NCBI GenBank assembly: GCA_036268075.1
Contig: DATAUV010000001.1
Coordinates: 1 to 64,000, forward strand
Source of the DNA: DATARH01 sp036268075
GTDB taxonomy: Bacteria; Pseudomonadota; Alphaproteobacteria; ATCC43930; CGMCC-115725
Length of the DNA stretch: 64,000 nt
Direction: 5' to 3'
Below the pieces are notes generated by a model. The model was not told the DNA's origin. It worked only from the letters and a program-made list of their open reading frames with translations, and did not search any database. The number at the start of each line of letters is the position of its first letter. Position 1 is the first letter of the stretch. Shown piece after piece: positions 26,045 through 35,348 of this stretch. A program made the translations under genes and the position numbers.

Positions 26045-26587
26045 ATGAAATACCTCTACGGCGCGGTGATCGCGGGCGGCATCCTGGCGGCCGGTGTGGC
26101 TTTTGCCCAGCCTTCTCCGCAAGCGGCGCCCGGCGGCAATCAGGGCAAGCTCAGCGCGGCCGACCAGAAATTCGTCGAAAGCGCCGCCATCGGCGGCAAG
26201 TACGAGGTCGAGGCCGGCCGCATCGCCGAGAAGTCGTCGAACCCGCAGGTCAAGCAGTTCGGCGCGCGAATGGTCCGCGACCACAGCGCGGCCGGCGCCA
26301 AGCTCAAGCAGATCGTGACGGCCGAAGGCGGCACCGTTCCTCAGTCACTCGATCAGGAACACCAGCAGCAGCTCGACCATTTGCGCTCGCTGCACGGCGC
26401 CGAGTTTACGCAAGCCTACATGCAGAACATGGTGAAGGATCACGACACCGACGCGCAGGAGTTTGGCAAGGCCGCGCAAAGCCTCGACGATCCTCAGCTA
26501 AAGCAGTTTGCGCAACAGACGCTCAAGGTGATCGAGACGCACGACAAGATGGCGCACCAGATCACCGACAAGATGGCATCGAAGTAG
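26045..26587 (+). CDS. Exported DUF4142 protein
   Basis: 180-residue protein starting after a strong GGAGGAAAGA ribosome binding site. A signal peptide is clear (MKYLYGAVIAGGILAAGVAF, cleavage after AFA). The mature part is the four-helix ferritin-like DUF4142 domain: LSAADQKFVESAAIGGKYEV, KQFGARMVRDHSAAGAKL, then FTQAYMQNMVKDHDTDAQEF. This periplasmic family is common in soil bacteria and often stress-induced; its biochemical role is not known. The frame is open upstream but that part has no signal peptide. The upstream gap is A+T-rich and may hold its promoter. Confidence 0.88.
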   Translation: MKYLYGAVIAGGILAAGVAFAQPSPQAAPGGNQGKLSAADQKFVESAAIGGKYEVEAGRIAEKSSNPQVKQFGARMVRDHSAAGAKLKQIVTAEGGTVPQSLDQEHQQQLDHLRSLHGAEFTQAYMQNMVKDHDTDAQEFGKAAQSLDDPQLKQFAQQTLKVIETHDKMAHQITDKMASK

Positions 26588-26663
26588 TTCAAGGACAGGC
26601 GAGCGGCGGCCGGGCTGTGGGTCCGACCGCCTCACCCGCACGCCGCATCCTCCGCTGCCCCGG

Positions 26664-28430
26664 TCAACCGAACGCCAGCGCCAGCGCAAACCCGCCGAGG
26701 CCGAGGCAAATCCACGCCACATAGTCGCCGACCAGCCCGCTATGCAGCACGCCGAGACCGCGGAACAGCGGCCCGGCGGCCCGGTCGGTCGATCGGTAGA
26801 GAAGAGGCGGCAAGCGGTCGCGGGCCAGGTCGAACGCCGCGATCGCGATCGCCAGCAGCGTCGCGGCGATCGGCGGCGCTTCCGACAGCTTTACGGCCGT
26901 GATGCCGGCTGCGCTCGCCAGTCCCTCATGGCCAAAGCCCGCCGCGGCGGCGAGGCCCGCCTTTGCGGCGAGATGACCCGGCAAGAGCGCCAACACCAGC
27001 AACGCCACGCACGGGGTCATCATCAACCAGAGCGGACGATCCGCCTCTTTCTGCTCGGCCTCGGTGGGGACTTCGACTTCCGCCGGGTCGGGCTTGCTGC
27101 CGAGCCCGAGAAAGATCCGGCCGGTCGCGCGCAGCACGGCGCCGCCGGTAAGCGCCGCGGCAAAGACGATCGCCGCCTCGACCGCGACCCCCGTTCCGCC
27201 TCGCGCGGCGGCGCCGATGAGCCGCATCCCCGCGTCGAGCACGCCCCACGGCGCGCCTCCCAAGAGCAGCCCGGCGACGGTCATCGCGATCCCGGCCGGC
27301 CCGAGCCCGCGGCCGAGACCGCGCAGCTCGAGTTCGTCGATGCTGGCGCGCGTCGCCAGCAGCACGCCGGCGAGCATGAACAGCGACCCTTTCACCAACC
27401 CGTGCCCGACGATGTAAACGAACAGCCCGGCAAGCCCGGTTGACGAGAGCGCGGCGACGCCGGCGAGCATGATGCCGAGATGCGCGATCGTCGAGAAGGC
27501 CAGCATGCGCTTGAGGTGGCGTTGGCCCCAGGCCATCAGCGCGCCGAGGATTGCGGTCGTGCCGCCGAGCGCCATGAAGCAATCGCGGACAAGGAACCGC
27601 GCCTCCGCGGAACCGGCGAAAACCCAGAATGCGAGCTTGGCGAGCGCGAACAGGCCGACGGCGACCATCGCCCCCGAAAAGATCACGCAGACCGGGCTCG
27701 GGGCGACCGCATGGGCATCCGAAAGCCAGAAATGAAACGGCACGATCGCCGCCTTGATCATCAGCGCCGCCGCCAAGAGGCAGAACGCGCCGATCGTCAC
27801 CGGGTCCGCGCCCTGCCGCGCGACCGCGGTGCTCAGCGCCTGAAAATCGAGCGCACCGACGCGCGCGTAGATGAGACCGATCCCGGCCAGCATCATGAAG
27901 CTGGCCAAGCTGTTGGTGACGGTGAAATTCAGGGCGCCCACCAGCGACGGCCGCTCAAGGTGATAGGCCGTCAGCGCGAAGGCGGCGACGCTCATCACCT
28001 CGAACCAGACGAACAGGTTGAACAGGTCGCGCGTCAGGCAGAACCCTTCCATCGCGCCGAGGAACAGCAGCATCAGCACATGGAAATGCGCATGCACCTC
28101 GTCGAAATAACCCCAGGCGAAGACGATCGTCGCGGCGAACAGGAGGCCGATAAAGGCGGCGATGCCGGCGCTCGCGGAATCGACGCCGAAGCCGATCCCG
28201 AGCACGACGCCCGGCCGCGGCGTCCAGCCGCCGAACCAGTACACCAACATGCCGGATTGGGCGCTATCGGCCGCCAGCACCGCGGCGATCGCCGCCACGG
28301 CGAGCGCGGTCAGCATCGCCACCGCGTCGGGGACACGGGCGGGAAGGAAATGCGCCGCCGTGAGCATCGCCGCCGCAACGGCCAGCGGAAGAACGGCCGG
28401 GAGCGGCACTAGATCGAGCGGTGGAATCAT
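26664..28430 (-). CDS. mnhD: Mrp/Mnh antiporter subunit D (NuoM-like)
   Basis: 588-residue, about 14-helix proton-translocating subunit related to complex I NuoM/N. Key family features are present: HAHFHVLMLLFLGAMEGF, the conserved glutamate in LFVWFEVMSVAAF, and the broken-helix lysine region MIKAAIVPFHFWLSDAHAVA. A charged loop (EVEVPTEAEQKEADRP) precedes the last helices. The start overlaps the mnhC stop (ATGA). It is the only NuoL/M/N-type subunit in this module. Longer open sequence upstream belongs to other genes. Confidence 0.9.
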   Translation of the reverse strand: MIPPLDLVPLPAVLPLAVAAAMLTAAHFLPARVPDAVAMLTALAVAAIAAVLAADSAQSGMLVYWFGGWTPRPGVVLGIGFGVDSASAGIAAFIGLLFAATIVFAWGYFDEVHAHFHVLMLLFLGAMEGFCLTRDLFNLFVWFEVMSVAAFALTAYHLERPSLVGALNFTVTNSLASFMMLAGIGLIYARVGALDFQALSTAVARQGADPVTIGAFCLLAAALMIKAAIVPFHFWLSDAHAVAPSPVCVIFSGAMVAVGLFALAKLAFWVFAGSAEARFLVRDCFMALGGTTAILGALMAWGQRHLKRMLAFSTIAHLGIMLAGVAALSSTGLAGLFVYIVGHGLVKGSLFMLAGVLLATRASIDELELRGLGRGLGPAGIAMTVAGLLLGGAPWGVLDAGMRLIGAAARGGTGVAVEAAIVFAAALTGGAVLRATGRIFLGLGSKPDPAEVEVPTEAEQKEADRPLWLMMTPCVALLVLALLPGHLAAKAGLAAAAGFGHEGLASAAGITAVKLSEAPPIAATLLAIAIAAFDLARDRLPPLLYRSTDRAAGPLFRGLGVLHSGLVGDYVAWICLGLGGFALALAFG

Positions 28431-28783
28431 CGCCGCCCTTCCCGGACCAGCGGCCGCAGCCGTTGCGGGTCGAGCGTGTCGTCCTTGCGGCCGACCTGGA
28501 TCACCATCGCCAGCAGGAGCGCGGCAATCGTCGCGCCGACGACGATGTCGGTCAGGACCAGCGCCTGCACGACCGGATCGACCGCCGGGGTGCCGACCGG
28601 CTGGTCGTAAAATACCGGTACGACCCCGCCCCAGCGGTAGCCGATGCTGAGCAGCAGGACGTAGGTCGAAGACTGACAGACGGAAAGGCAGCCGATCAGG
28701 TGGATGAAGTTGCGGCTGGTGACGATGCCGTAGACGCCGATCGCGAACAGCCACGCCGCGACCAGCCAGGGCAGGACGCTCAC
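28427..28783 (-). CDS. mnhC: Mrp/Mnh antiporter subunit C (NuoK-like)
   Basis: 118 residues with three transmembrane helices, NuoK-like. The motif NFIHLIGCLSVCQSSTYVLL and the stretch DPVVQALVLTDIVVGATIAA are typical of MnhC/MrpC, including the conserved ALVLTDIVVG. It overlaps both neighbours by four bases. Confidence 0.92.
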   Translation of the reverse strand: MSVLPWLVAAWLFAIGVYGIVTSRNFIHLIGCLSVCQSSTYVLLLSIGYRWGGVVPVFYDQPVGTPAVDPVVQALVLTDIVVGATIAALLLAMVIQVGRKDDTLDPQRLRPLVREGRR

Positions 28784-29532
28784 CCGCGATCCTCGCCGTC
28801 GATCGCGCGCGTCTCCTCGAGGAATTCGAGGAACAGCATCGCGAAGCCGCCCGCCACCGCGAGGGCGACGCCGCCGTTTTCGACCAGCATCAACCCGCCT
28901 GAAAACACGTCCCGGATATTGCCGAGCGGCAGCACGTTCTCCATGTAGGCCTTGCCGTCGACCATCGGCAGAAACCCGGCCAGCGCGAACAGCAGCGCAC
29001 CGCCGCCCTCCACCGCGGCCAAAAGCGGCGAGCGCATCAGCGTGCGCCAGGCGCGATACCCATCGCCGACATAGAGCAGCAGAAGGCCCGACGCGAGGGC
29101 GACGCCGCCCTGGAAGCCGCCGCCCGGCGTCGTCATGCCGTGCATCGCCATATAGAAGCCGAAGAGGAGCACCAAGGGTCCGAGGAGGCGACTGACAAGG
29201 ATCGTAGATTCAGCGCGCTTCACGACAGGTAGGCCGGCCGTGGCCGGCCTGGCGCTCAGATCCTCGCCGCGGATGCCGCGCAGCAGCAGCACCGTGCCGG
29301 TGACGGCAGCGACCAGCATGAGTTCCTCGCCGAGCGTATCGAGCCCGCGAAAATCGAAATTGACCGCGCCCACCATGTTCGAGACATGCCGCAGCGGGGG
29401 TCCCAACCGATTGACGACGGGCCCATAAGCGCCGGTCGGCTCCCCGAACGCCGGCATCGCGAGGGCGATTTTCCAGATTGCCGGCAGCAAACCGAGTCCG
29501 CCGAGCGCTGCGATGACCAGCCGCGGCCTCAC
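28780..29532 (-). CDS. mnhB: Fused MbhE-like/MnhB antiporter subunit
   Basis: 250 residues in two parts. Residues about 1-100 resemble the MbhE/C-terminal MnhA segment (NMVGAVNFDFRGLDTLGEEL, then VTGTVLLLRGIRGED). Residues about 105-245 are the MnhB domain (RLLGPLVLLFGFYMAMHGMT, TPGGGFQGGVALASGLLLLY). The family motif around H and TPGGGFQGG is intact. In Mrp systems of classical type the first part belongs to MnhA; here it is fused to MnhB, as in archaeal-type Mbh/Mrp modules where E and F are neighbours. Confidence 0.85.
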   Translation of the reverse strand: MRPRLVIAALGGLGLLPAIWKIALAMPAFGEPTGAYGPVVNRLGPPLRHVSNMVGAVNFDFRGLDTLGEELMLVAAVTGTVLLLRGIRGEDLSARPATAGLPVVKRAESTILVSRLLGPLVLLFGFYMAMHGMTTPGGGFQGGVALASGLLLLYVGDGYRAWRTLMRSPLLAAVEGGGALLFALAGFLPMVDGKAYMENVLPLGNIRDVFSGGLMLVENGGVALAVAGGFAMLFLEFLEETRAIDGEDRG

Positions 29533-29777
29533 TTCCTGCTCCCGCTGACACGCAGAATCGCCAGCGTCACCAGAAACAGGAGAGGCGTCGCCGCCGTACC
29601 CACCGCCAGCTCGGACAGCGCAACGTCCGGGGCCTGCAGCACAAAGAACAAGAGGGTCAGCACCAGCCCATTGGCGGCCATCGCAAAGACCTGGCGGCGG
29701 GGATCGCGCGTCAGCACGACGGCGGTTCCGGCGACCGCCGCGAGAACGAACAGCACCCCGAGCAGAACCCCGCTCAT
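29529..29777 (-). CDS. DUF4040 antiporter subunit (MbhD-like)
   Basis: 82-residue, three-helix membrane protein starting MSGVLLGVLFVLAAVAG and containing VFAMAANGLVLTLLFFVLQAPDVALSE (read in parts), the DUF4040 signature that forms the middle of MnhA in classical Mrp and is separate (MbhD) in Mbh-type modules. Overlaps both neighbours by four bases. Confidence 0.87.
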   Translation of the reverse strand: MSGVLLGVLFVLAAVAGTAVVLTRDPRRQVFAMAANGLVLTLLFFVLQAPDVALSELAVGTAATPLLFLVTLAILRVSGSRK

Positions 29778-30067
29778 CGCGTTCGGCCGCTGCGCAGAAC
29801 GATGGCGCGGGCGGCCGCGTGCGTCGTCGCCGACCCTGCCACGACCAGTGCCGCGTATATCGCCAGCGTTTTCAGGGCACGGTCGGAAACCCCATCCTGC
29901 AGCCATACCGCGAGCGTCACCGCGCCGCCCGTCACCGCGTTTACGAACGCCACCCAATGCAGCTTCGCCAACACCGTCCCCGAACGCAGAAAACCCCAGG
30001 ACGCAATCCAGGCCGACAAGACGGCAAGCGCGAGAAAGACGCCGGTTGCCGCGCCTCTCACAGCCAT
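29774..30067 (-). CDS. mnhG: Mrp/Mnh antiporter subunit G
   Basis: 97 residues with three predicted helices. The family motif is visible as SWGFLRSGTVLAKLHWVAFV (the usual LRLPDVYARLHA-type segment) with the conserved LHW/LHA. The start at 30067 overlaps mnhF by ten bases. Open sequence further upstream is out-of-frame shadow of mnhF and mnhE. Confidence 0.82.
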   Translation of the reverse strand: MAVRGAATGVFLALAVLSAWIASWGFLRSGTVLAKLHWVAFVNAVTGGAVTLAVWLQDGVSDRALKTLAIYAALVVAGSATTHAAARAIVLRSGRTR

Positions 30068-30318
30068 CGTTCCACGAAAAGGGCGAAGAGCAGCGACGCC
30101 GGTACGGTCAACAGACACAGCATCAGCGCCAGGTCGATCGAGGAGGCCTGGTCGAAAGCGACCGACATCGTCACCAACACCGCCGCGCCGACCCCGCCCG
30201 CGAACTGAGCCGCGACGAGGCGGTTGTGGATCCCTCCGACACCGCATTCGTAGACAGCGAGGGCGACGGCCGGCATCAGCGCGATCGTCGCGGCGAGCCA
30301 AGGCGCTAAGTCGGCCAC
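30058..30318 (-). CDS. mnhF: Mrp/Mnh antiporter subunit F
   Basis: 86-residue, three-helix MrpF/PhaF-like protein. The segment GIHNRLVAAQFAGGVGAAVL corresponds to the DRivaaq/l signature and is followed by ALMLCLLTVPASLLFALFVE. It overlaps mnhE by 13 bases and mnhG by ten. Confidence 0.85.
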   Translation of the reverse strand: MADLAPWLAATIALMPAVALAVYECGVGGIHNRLVAAQFAGGVGAAVLVTMSVAFDQASSIDLALMLCLLTVPASLLFALFVERWL

Positions 30319-30764
30319 TGCTCATCTCCGCCGCGCGGACTGACAGCCAGACGATGCACGCGGAGCCGGTCGCCTTCATGCACCAGCGCAAACCGGTCCG
30401 GCGCCAGCGATATCGCGAGCAGCACGGCCGCCCGTCGCGTCGCGTCCGCCGCATTCCGTTCGCGTCCATGATCGAACGGCTGCTCGATGATGCCGCCGCG
30501 CGGCCGGCGGCATCCGGCCTTCAGGATGGCTAGCGCCGCTCGCGCCGCCGCAAACGGTACGCCTGCGACGGCCACGGCGAGAATGACGATCGCCTTCCAC
30601 TCGAACCGAAAGCGGATCTCGGCCGCGCGCGACAGCGCCACCATCCACAGCGCCGCAAACCCGCCGCCGCACACTCCCAAGCCGATCTCGTCGGGGGAAA
30701 GCCGACCGACGAACAGCCAGTAACTCACCGACAACACGACGAAGGCAGCGCCGAATTCGCGCAC
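30306..30764 (-). CDS. mnhE: Mrp/Mnh antiporter subunit E
   Basis: About 152 residues if it starts at the GTG at 30764; the frame is open upstream, but only into the preceding gene. Family features are AFVVLSVSYWLFVGRLSPDE, the later hydrophobic segment IVILAVAVAGVPFAAARAAL, and the cytosolic domain ending in VHEGDRLRVHRLAV. First antiporter gene, right after the 88-residue gene, so the promoter at 31080-31104 probably serves the whole set. The start is uncertain. Confidence 0.75.
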   Translation of the reverse strand: MREFGAAFVVLSVSYWLFVGRLSPDEIGLGVCGGGFAALWMVALSRAAEIRFRFEWKAIVILAVAVAGVPFAAARAALAILKAGCRRPRGGIIEQPFDHGRERNAADATRRAAVLLAISLAPDRFALVHEGDRLRVHRLAVSPRGGDEQWPT

Positions 30765-30778
30765 GGCCAGCGCGCGCT

Positions 30779-31045
30779 TCAGCGCTCGACGAACTTGAAG
30801 AAACGGCTCGTCTTGCCGTCGATCTCGTCCTGCGCCAGGAGTGCGAGGCGTCTTGCGTCGAACGTCTTGAAGAAGGTGTCCCAATTGACCTCCTTCAATC
30901 GAGGCTCGCGGTCGCCAAAGTCGAAGCGGAGGACGCCGGCGCCCCCGCCGCCTTCGGTGCCTTCAACGACGGTGGGAACGCCGCCGCGCGCCTCCGCCCA
31001 TTTCCGAATTTCCTCATGGTCGGTGATTTTGCGCGCGTCGCTCAT
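30779..31045 (-). CDS. Conserved small protein of unknown function
   Basis: 88 residues starting MSDARKITDHEEIRKWAEAR. It has a charged N-terminal helix, a glycine-rich turn (EGTEGGGGAGVLRFDFGD) and a C-terminal KTSRFFKFVER. I recognise it as a small protein common in soil Alpha- and other Proteobacteria, sometimes wrongly labelled a glucan-branching enzyme. An upstream in-frame ATG at 31084 falls inside a likely EcfG promoter, so I chose 31045. First gene of the antiporter transcript. Confidence 0.75.
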   Translation of the reverse strand: MSDARKITDHEEIRKWAEARGGVPTVVEGTEGGGGAGVLRFDFGDREPRLKEVNWDTFFKTFDARRLALLAQDEIDGKTSRFFKFVER

Positions 31046-31079
31046 AAGAGGGCCCTCCCGGTCAGCTCCCATCGTGCCC

Positions 31080-31104
31080 AACACGTCCCTGTCGCTCAGG
31101 TTCC
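31080..31104 (-). promoter_or_regulatory. Probable EcfG-type promoter for the small protein and antiporter operon
   Basis: Minus strand: GGAAC, 16 bases, TGTT. One mismatch in the -10 box. It is 35 bases before the 88-residue gene, in a short divergent region. Confidence 0.5.
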
Positions 31105-31142
31105 GGACTCGCGACTGCAGAGACGCGGTCGACTATGGCGCA

Positions 31143-31167
31143 GGAACTTCTTCATCATCGTCGTGTT
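31143..31167 (+). promoter_or_regulatory. Possible EcfG-type promoter for the glycan operon
   Basis: Plus strand: GGAAC, 16 bases, TGTT, 53 bases before the first glycan gene. Same single -10 mismatch as its divergent neighbour. A second feature here is an A+T-rich leader with the related words GAGGTAAAC and TAGGTTAAG. Confidence 0.4.
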
Positions 31168-31219
31168 GAGAACATGACCTTCGCATGAGGTAAACATAAC
31201 ATAGGTTAAGAGGGGAGAC

Positions 31220-32205
<986 letters not shown>

Positions 32206-32209
<4 letters not shown>

Positions 32210-33342
32210 CGCTAACGCCGGGAACCCGTCTGCCCGAGCGAGTGCTCGTCACCGGCGGCGCCGGTTTTATCGGCGCGCATCTGGCGGCCGAGCTGCTCGC
32301 CGCCGGCTGCGCGGTGCGTGTCCTCGACAATCTCGACCCGCAGGTCCACGCCGAGCGCCAGCGGCCGCGCTATCTGAGCAACGAGGCCGAATTTGTATTC
32401 GGTGACGTACGCTCGCCCGACACCGTGCGCGAGGCCCTCAAGGGTGTCGATGCCGTCTGTCACCTCGCCGCCGCGGTCGGTGTCGGTCAAAGCATGTACG
32501 AGATCGAGCGGTATACCGCCATCAACGACCTCGGCACCGCGGTGCTGCTCGAAGCGATGACTGCCAGTGACGTTCGGCGTCTGCTGGTTGCTTCATCGAT
32601 GAGCATTTATGGCGAGGGGCTGGTGCGCGGACCCGCCGGCCTCTGCGATCCGCCGGAACGGTCGCTCGATCAGCTCAAGGCCGGGCGGTGGGAACTCGAA
32701 ACCGACCGCGGCGAACCGCTTGAACCGGTGCCGACGCCGGAAAGCAAGGCGCCGGTGCTGGGCTCGATCTATGCCCTCAACAAGTACAACCAAGAGCGGA
32801 TGTGCCTGATCTTCGGCCGCGCCTACGGCGTCGGCGTGGTGGCGACACGCTTTTTCAATGTCTACGGCCCGCACCAGGCGCTCTCCAACCCTTATACCGG
32901 CGTGCTCGCGATCTTCGCCGCCCGGCTCCTGAACGGGAAGCCGCCGCTGGTATTCGAGGACGGGATGCAGCGCCGGGATTTCGTGCATGTCCGCGACGTC
33001 GCCCGCGCCTGCCGGCTGGCATTGGAGACACCCGCCGCAACCGGACAGGTCGTCAACATCGGCTCCGGCCGAAGCCGCACGATCCTCGACGTGGCGCAGC
33101 TTCTGGCAGAGGCGACGGGACGCCACGACATCGCACCGGAATGCACCGGCAGGTATCGCGTCGGCGATATCCGTCACTGCTTCGCCGATATTTCGCTGGC
33201 ACGCCGGCTGCTGGATTTCGAGCCGCGGGTCTCATTCGGCGACGGGCTCGTCGAACTGGCCGAGTGGCTGTCGACGCAGGTTGCGGTCGACCGCGTCGAC
33301 CAGGCGACGGATGAGCTCGCCCGGCGGGGGCTCGTGGTATGA
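32206..33342 (+). CDS. NAD-dependent sugar epimerase/dehydratase
   Basis: 378-residue extended SDR with GGAGFIGAH at about 17-25 and Tyr189/Lys193 (YALNK). An insertion at about 145-185 with DPPERSLDQLKAG and RGEPLEPVPTPE resembles dTDP-L-rhamnose 4-epimerase-like enzymes, but substrate is not certain. The QRRDFVHVRDVARA motif is standard for the family. Starts at an ATGA overlap with the UXS gene; the frame is open slightly upstream but lies inside that gene. Confidence 0.85.
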
Positions 33343-35348
33343 GCCGCGATCGCACCCGCGGCGCCGAATTGGGCGCCGTCGAATGGATCCGGCCCGGCGA
33401 GCACCAGAGGGTCCCGCGCGTTCTCGACGAATTGGCGGCCATCGGCGCGAGGCATCTGCGCACCGGGATTTCCTGGGCCGACTATCATCGTCCGGACGGG
33501 CACGACTGGTACGCCTGGCTCCTCCCCGAATTGTCGCGCCACGTCGAGCTGCTGCCGTGTTTTCATGCCACGCCGCCGTCGCTCGGCGTCACCGAAAAAT
33601 CGTCGGCGCCCCCGCGCGAACCGAAGGCCTACGCCGATTTTCTCGACATTTTCGTGACCGCGTTCGGCGAGCATTTCGAGTGGGTCGAACTGTGGAACGA
33701 ACCGTCGAATCTCCTCGACTGGGACTGGCGGCTCGATCCCGAGTGGAACATCTTCTGCGAGATGGTTGGCGGCGCCGCCTATTGGATGCGGCAGCGCGGC
33801 AAAAAGGTGCTGCTCGGCGGCAACTGCCCGACCGACCTCAACTGGCTGCGGCATATCGCGAAGAACGGCGTCCTCGCCTATGTCGATGCGATCGGCGCGC
33901 ACGGCTTTCCCGACACCTGGTCGATCGATTGGCGCGGGTGGGACGCGGAACTTGCCGGCATCCGCCACTGTCTGGCCGAGATCGGCCACGACCTGCCGCT
34001 GTGGATCACCGAAGCGGGTTTCTCGACGTGGCGCCATGACGAGGCGCGGCAGGCACGCGAGCTGCTGGCGGCAATCGGGGCCGACGCCGAGCGGGTGTAC
34101 TGGTACAGCCTGGAGGACCTCGCGCCGTCGCTGGCGACGCAGCAGGGCTTTCACATCGACGACCGTCATTACCGCATGGGCCTGTTCCGCAGCGACGGAA
34201 CGCCAAAACTTGCCGCTCGCCGCCTGCGTAAGGGCGGGCAACCGAACCTGGCGGCGACCCTCGAACTGGCCGCGCCGAGCCTCAAGATCGCGGCGCCGCG
34301 CACCGTCGTCACCGGCGGGGCCGGGTTTCTCGGCTCCAATCTCGTCGACCGCCTCGCCACCGAGGGACGGAATGTCCTGATCGTCGACAGCCTGGCGCGC
34401 GACCGGGTCGAAGAAAACCTAGAGTGGCTGCTTGCGCGCCACCGGAGAAGGATCGCGGTCGAGATCGCCGATGTGCGCGACCCCTTCGTCGCGTTCGAGA
34501 CCATCAAGGGCGCCAACGGCGTCATCCACCTCGCGGCGCAGGTGGCGGTGACGACCAGCGTCGCCGACCCGATCGAGGATTTCGAAATCAACGCCCGCGG
34601 CACGCTCAACGTGCTCGAAGCGGTACGCAGCGGCGCGCCCGACGCACCGATCGTCTTTGCCTCGACCAACAAGGTCTACGGCGAGTTCATCCCGCGCCAG
34701 CAGATGGTTCGCGAAGGACGGCGCTATCTGCCGCGCGACCCGAGCCTGCGCGGAGGCGTCGACGAGACGACGCCGTTGTCGCTGCACAGCCCGTATGGCT
34801 GCTCGAAGGGGGTGGCCGACCAGTATGTGCTCGATTACGCGCGCGTTTACGGGCTGAAGACCGCGGTTCTGCGGATGAGCTGCCTCTATGGCCCGCGCCA
34901 GTTCGGCACCGAGGACCAGGGCTGGGTCGCGCATTTCCTGATCTCGGCGCTCGCCGGCGCCCCGATCACGATCTTCGGCGACGGCTATCAGATGCGCGAC
35001 GTGCTCTATGCCGACGACGCGGTCGACGCCTATCTGCGAGCCTTGCGCTTTGCCCGGGACACCGGCGGCGGCCGAGCCTTCAATCTCGGCGGCGGGCCCG
35101 GCAACGCGTTCAGCCTGCGCGAGCTGCTCGCGCTGATGCCCGACCTGGTCGGGGCGACGCCGCGGACGGAGTTTGCCGGCTGGCGGCCGGGCGACCAGGC
35201 CTGGTACGTCTCCGACACCTCCGCCTTCACGGCCGCGACCGGCTGGCGGGCGCGGATCGCACCCAGCGACGGCCTGCGCCGGCTGGCCGCATGGCTTCGC
35301 GCGACGATGCCCGGCTCGGCCAACGAAAGGGCGGAGGCGTTGGCATGA
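33339..35348 (+). CDS. Fusion of a glycoside-hydrolase-like domain and an NAD-dependent epimerase
   Basis: 669 residues in two domains. Residues about 1-300 form a TIM-barrel glycosidase-like domain with the putative acid/base Glu121 in VELWNEPSN and the putative nucleophile Glu225 in LWITEAGFST, both in the usual clan-A positions. There is no signal peptide, so it acts in the cytoplasm. Residues about 318-660 form an SDR epimerase with TGGAGFLGS and Tyr486/Lys490 (YGCSK), similar to CDP-paratose/tyvelose 2-epimerase-like enzymes. The frame is continuous with no stop or restart signal at the junction. The hydrolase half may trim or proofread an intermediate; this is inference. Confidence 0.88.
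   Translation: MSRDRTRGAELGAVEWIRPGEHQRVPRVLDELAAIGARHLRTGISWADYHRPDGHDWYAWLLPELSRHVELLPCFHATPPSLGVTEKSSAPPREPKAYADFLDIFVTAFGEHFEWVELWNEPSNLLDWDWRLDPEWNIFCEMVGGAAYWMRQRGKKVLLGGNCPTDLNWLRHIAKNGVLAYVDAIGAHGFPDTWSIDWRGWDAELAGIRHCLAEIGHDLPLWITEAGFSTWRHDEARQARELLAAIGADAERVYWYSLEDLAPSLATQQGFHIDDRHYRMGLFRSDGTPKLAARRLRKGGQPNLAATLELAAPSLKIAAPRTVVTGGAGFLGSNLVDRLATEGRNVLIVDSLARDRVEENLEWLLARHRRRIAVEIADVRDPFVAFETIKGANGVIHLAAQVAVTTSVADPIEDFEINARGTLNVLEAVRSGAPDAPIVFASTNKVYGEFIPRQQMVREGRRYLPRDPSLRGGVDETTPLSLHSPYGCSKGVADQYVLDYARVYGLKTAVLRMSCLYGPRQFGTEDQGWVAHFLISALAGAPITIFGDGYQMRDVLYADDAVDAYLRALRFARDTGGGRAFNLGGGPGNAFSLRELLALMPDLVGATPRTEFAGWRPGDQAWYVSDTSAFTAATGWRARIAPSDGLRRLAAWLRATMPGSANERAEALA

Noticed and set aside
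30779..31084. Longer start for the 88-residue protein at 31084
   Set aside because: The extra codons overlap the probable EcfG -10 box, so they would not be transcribed from it.
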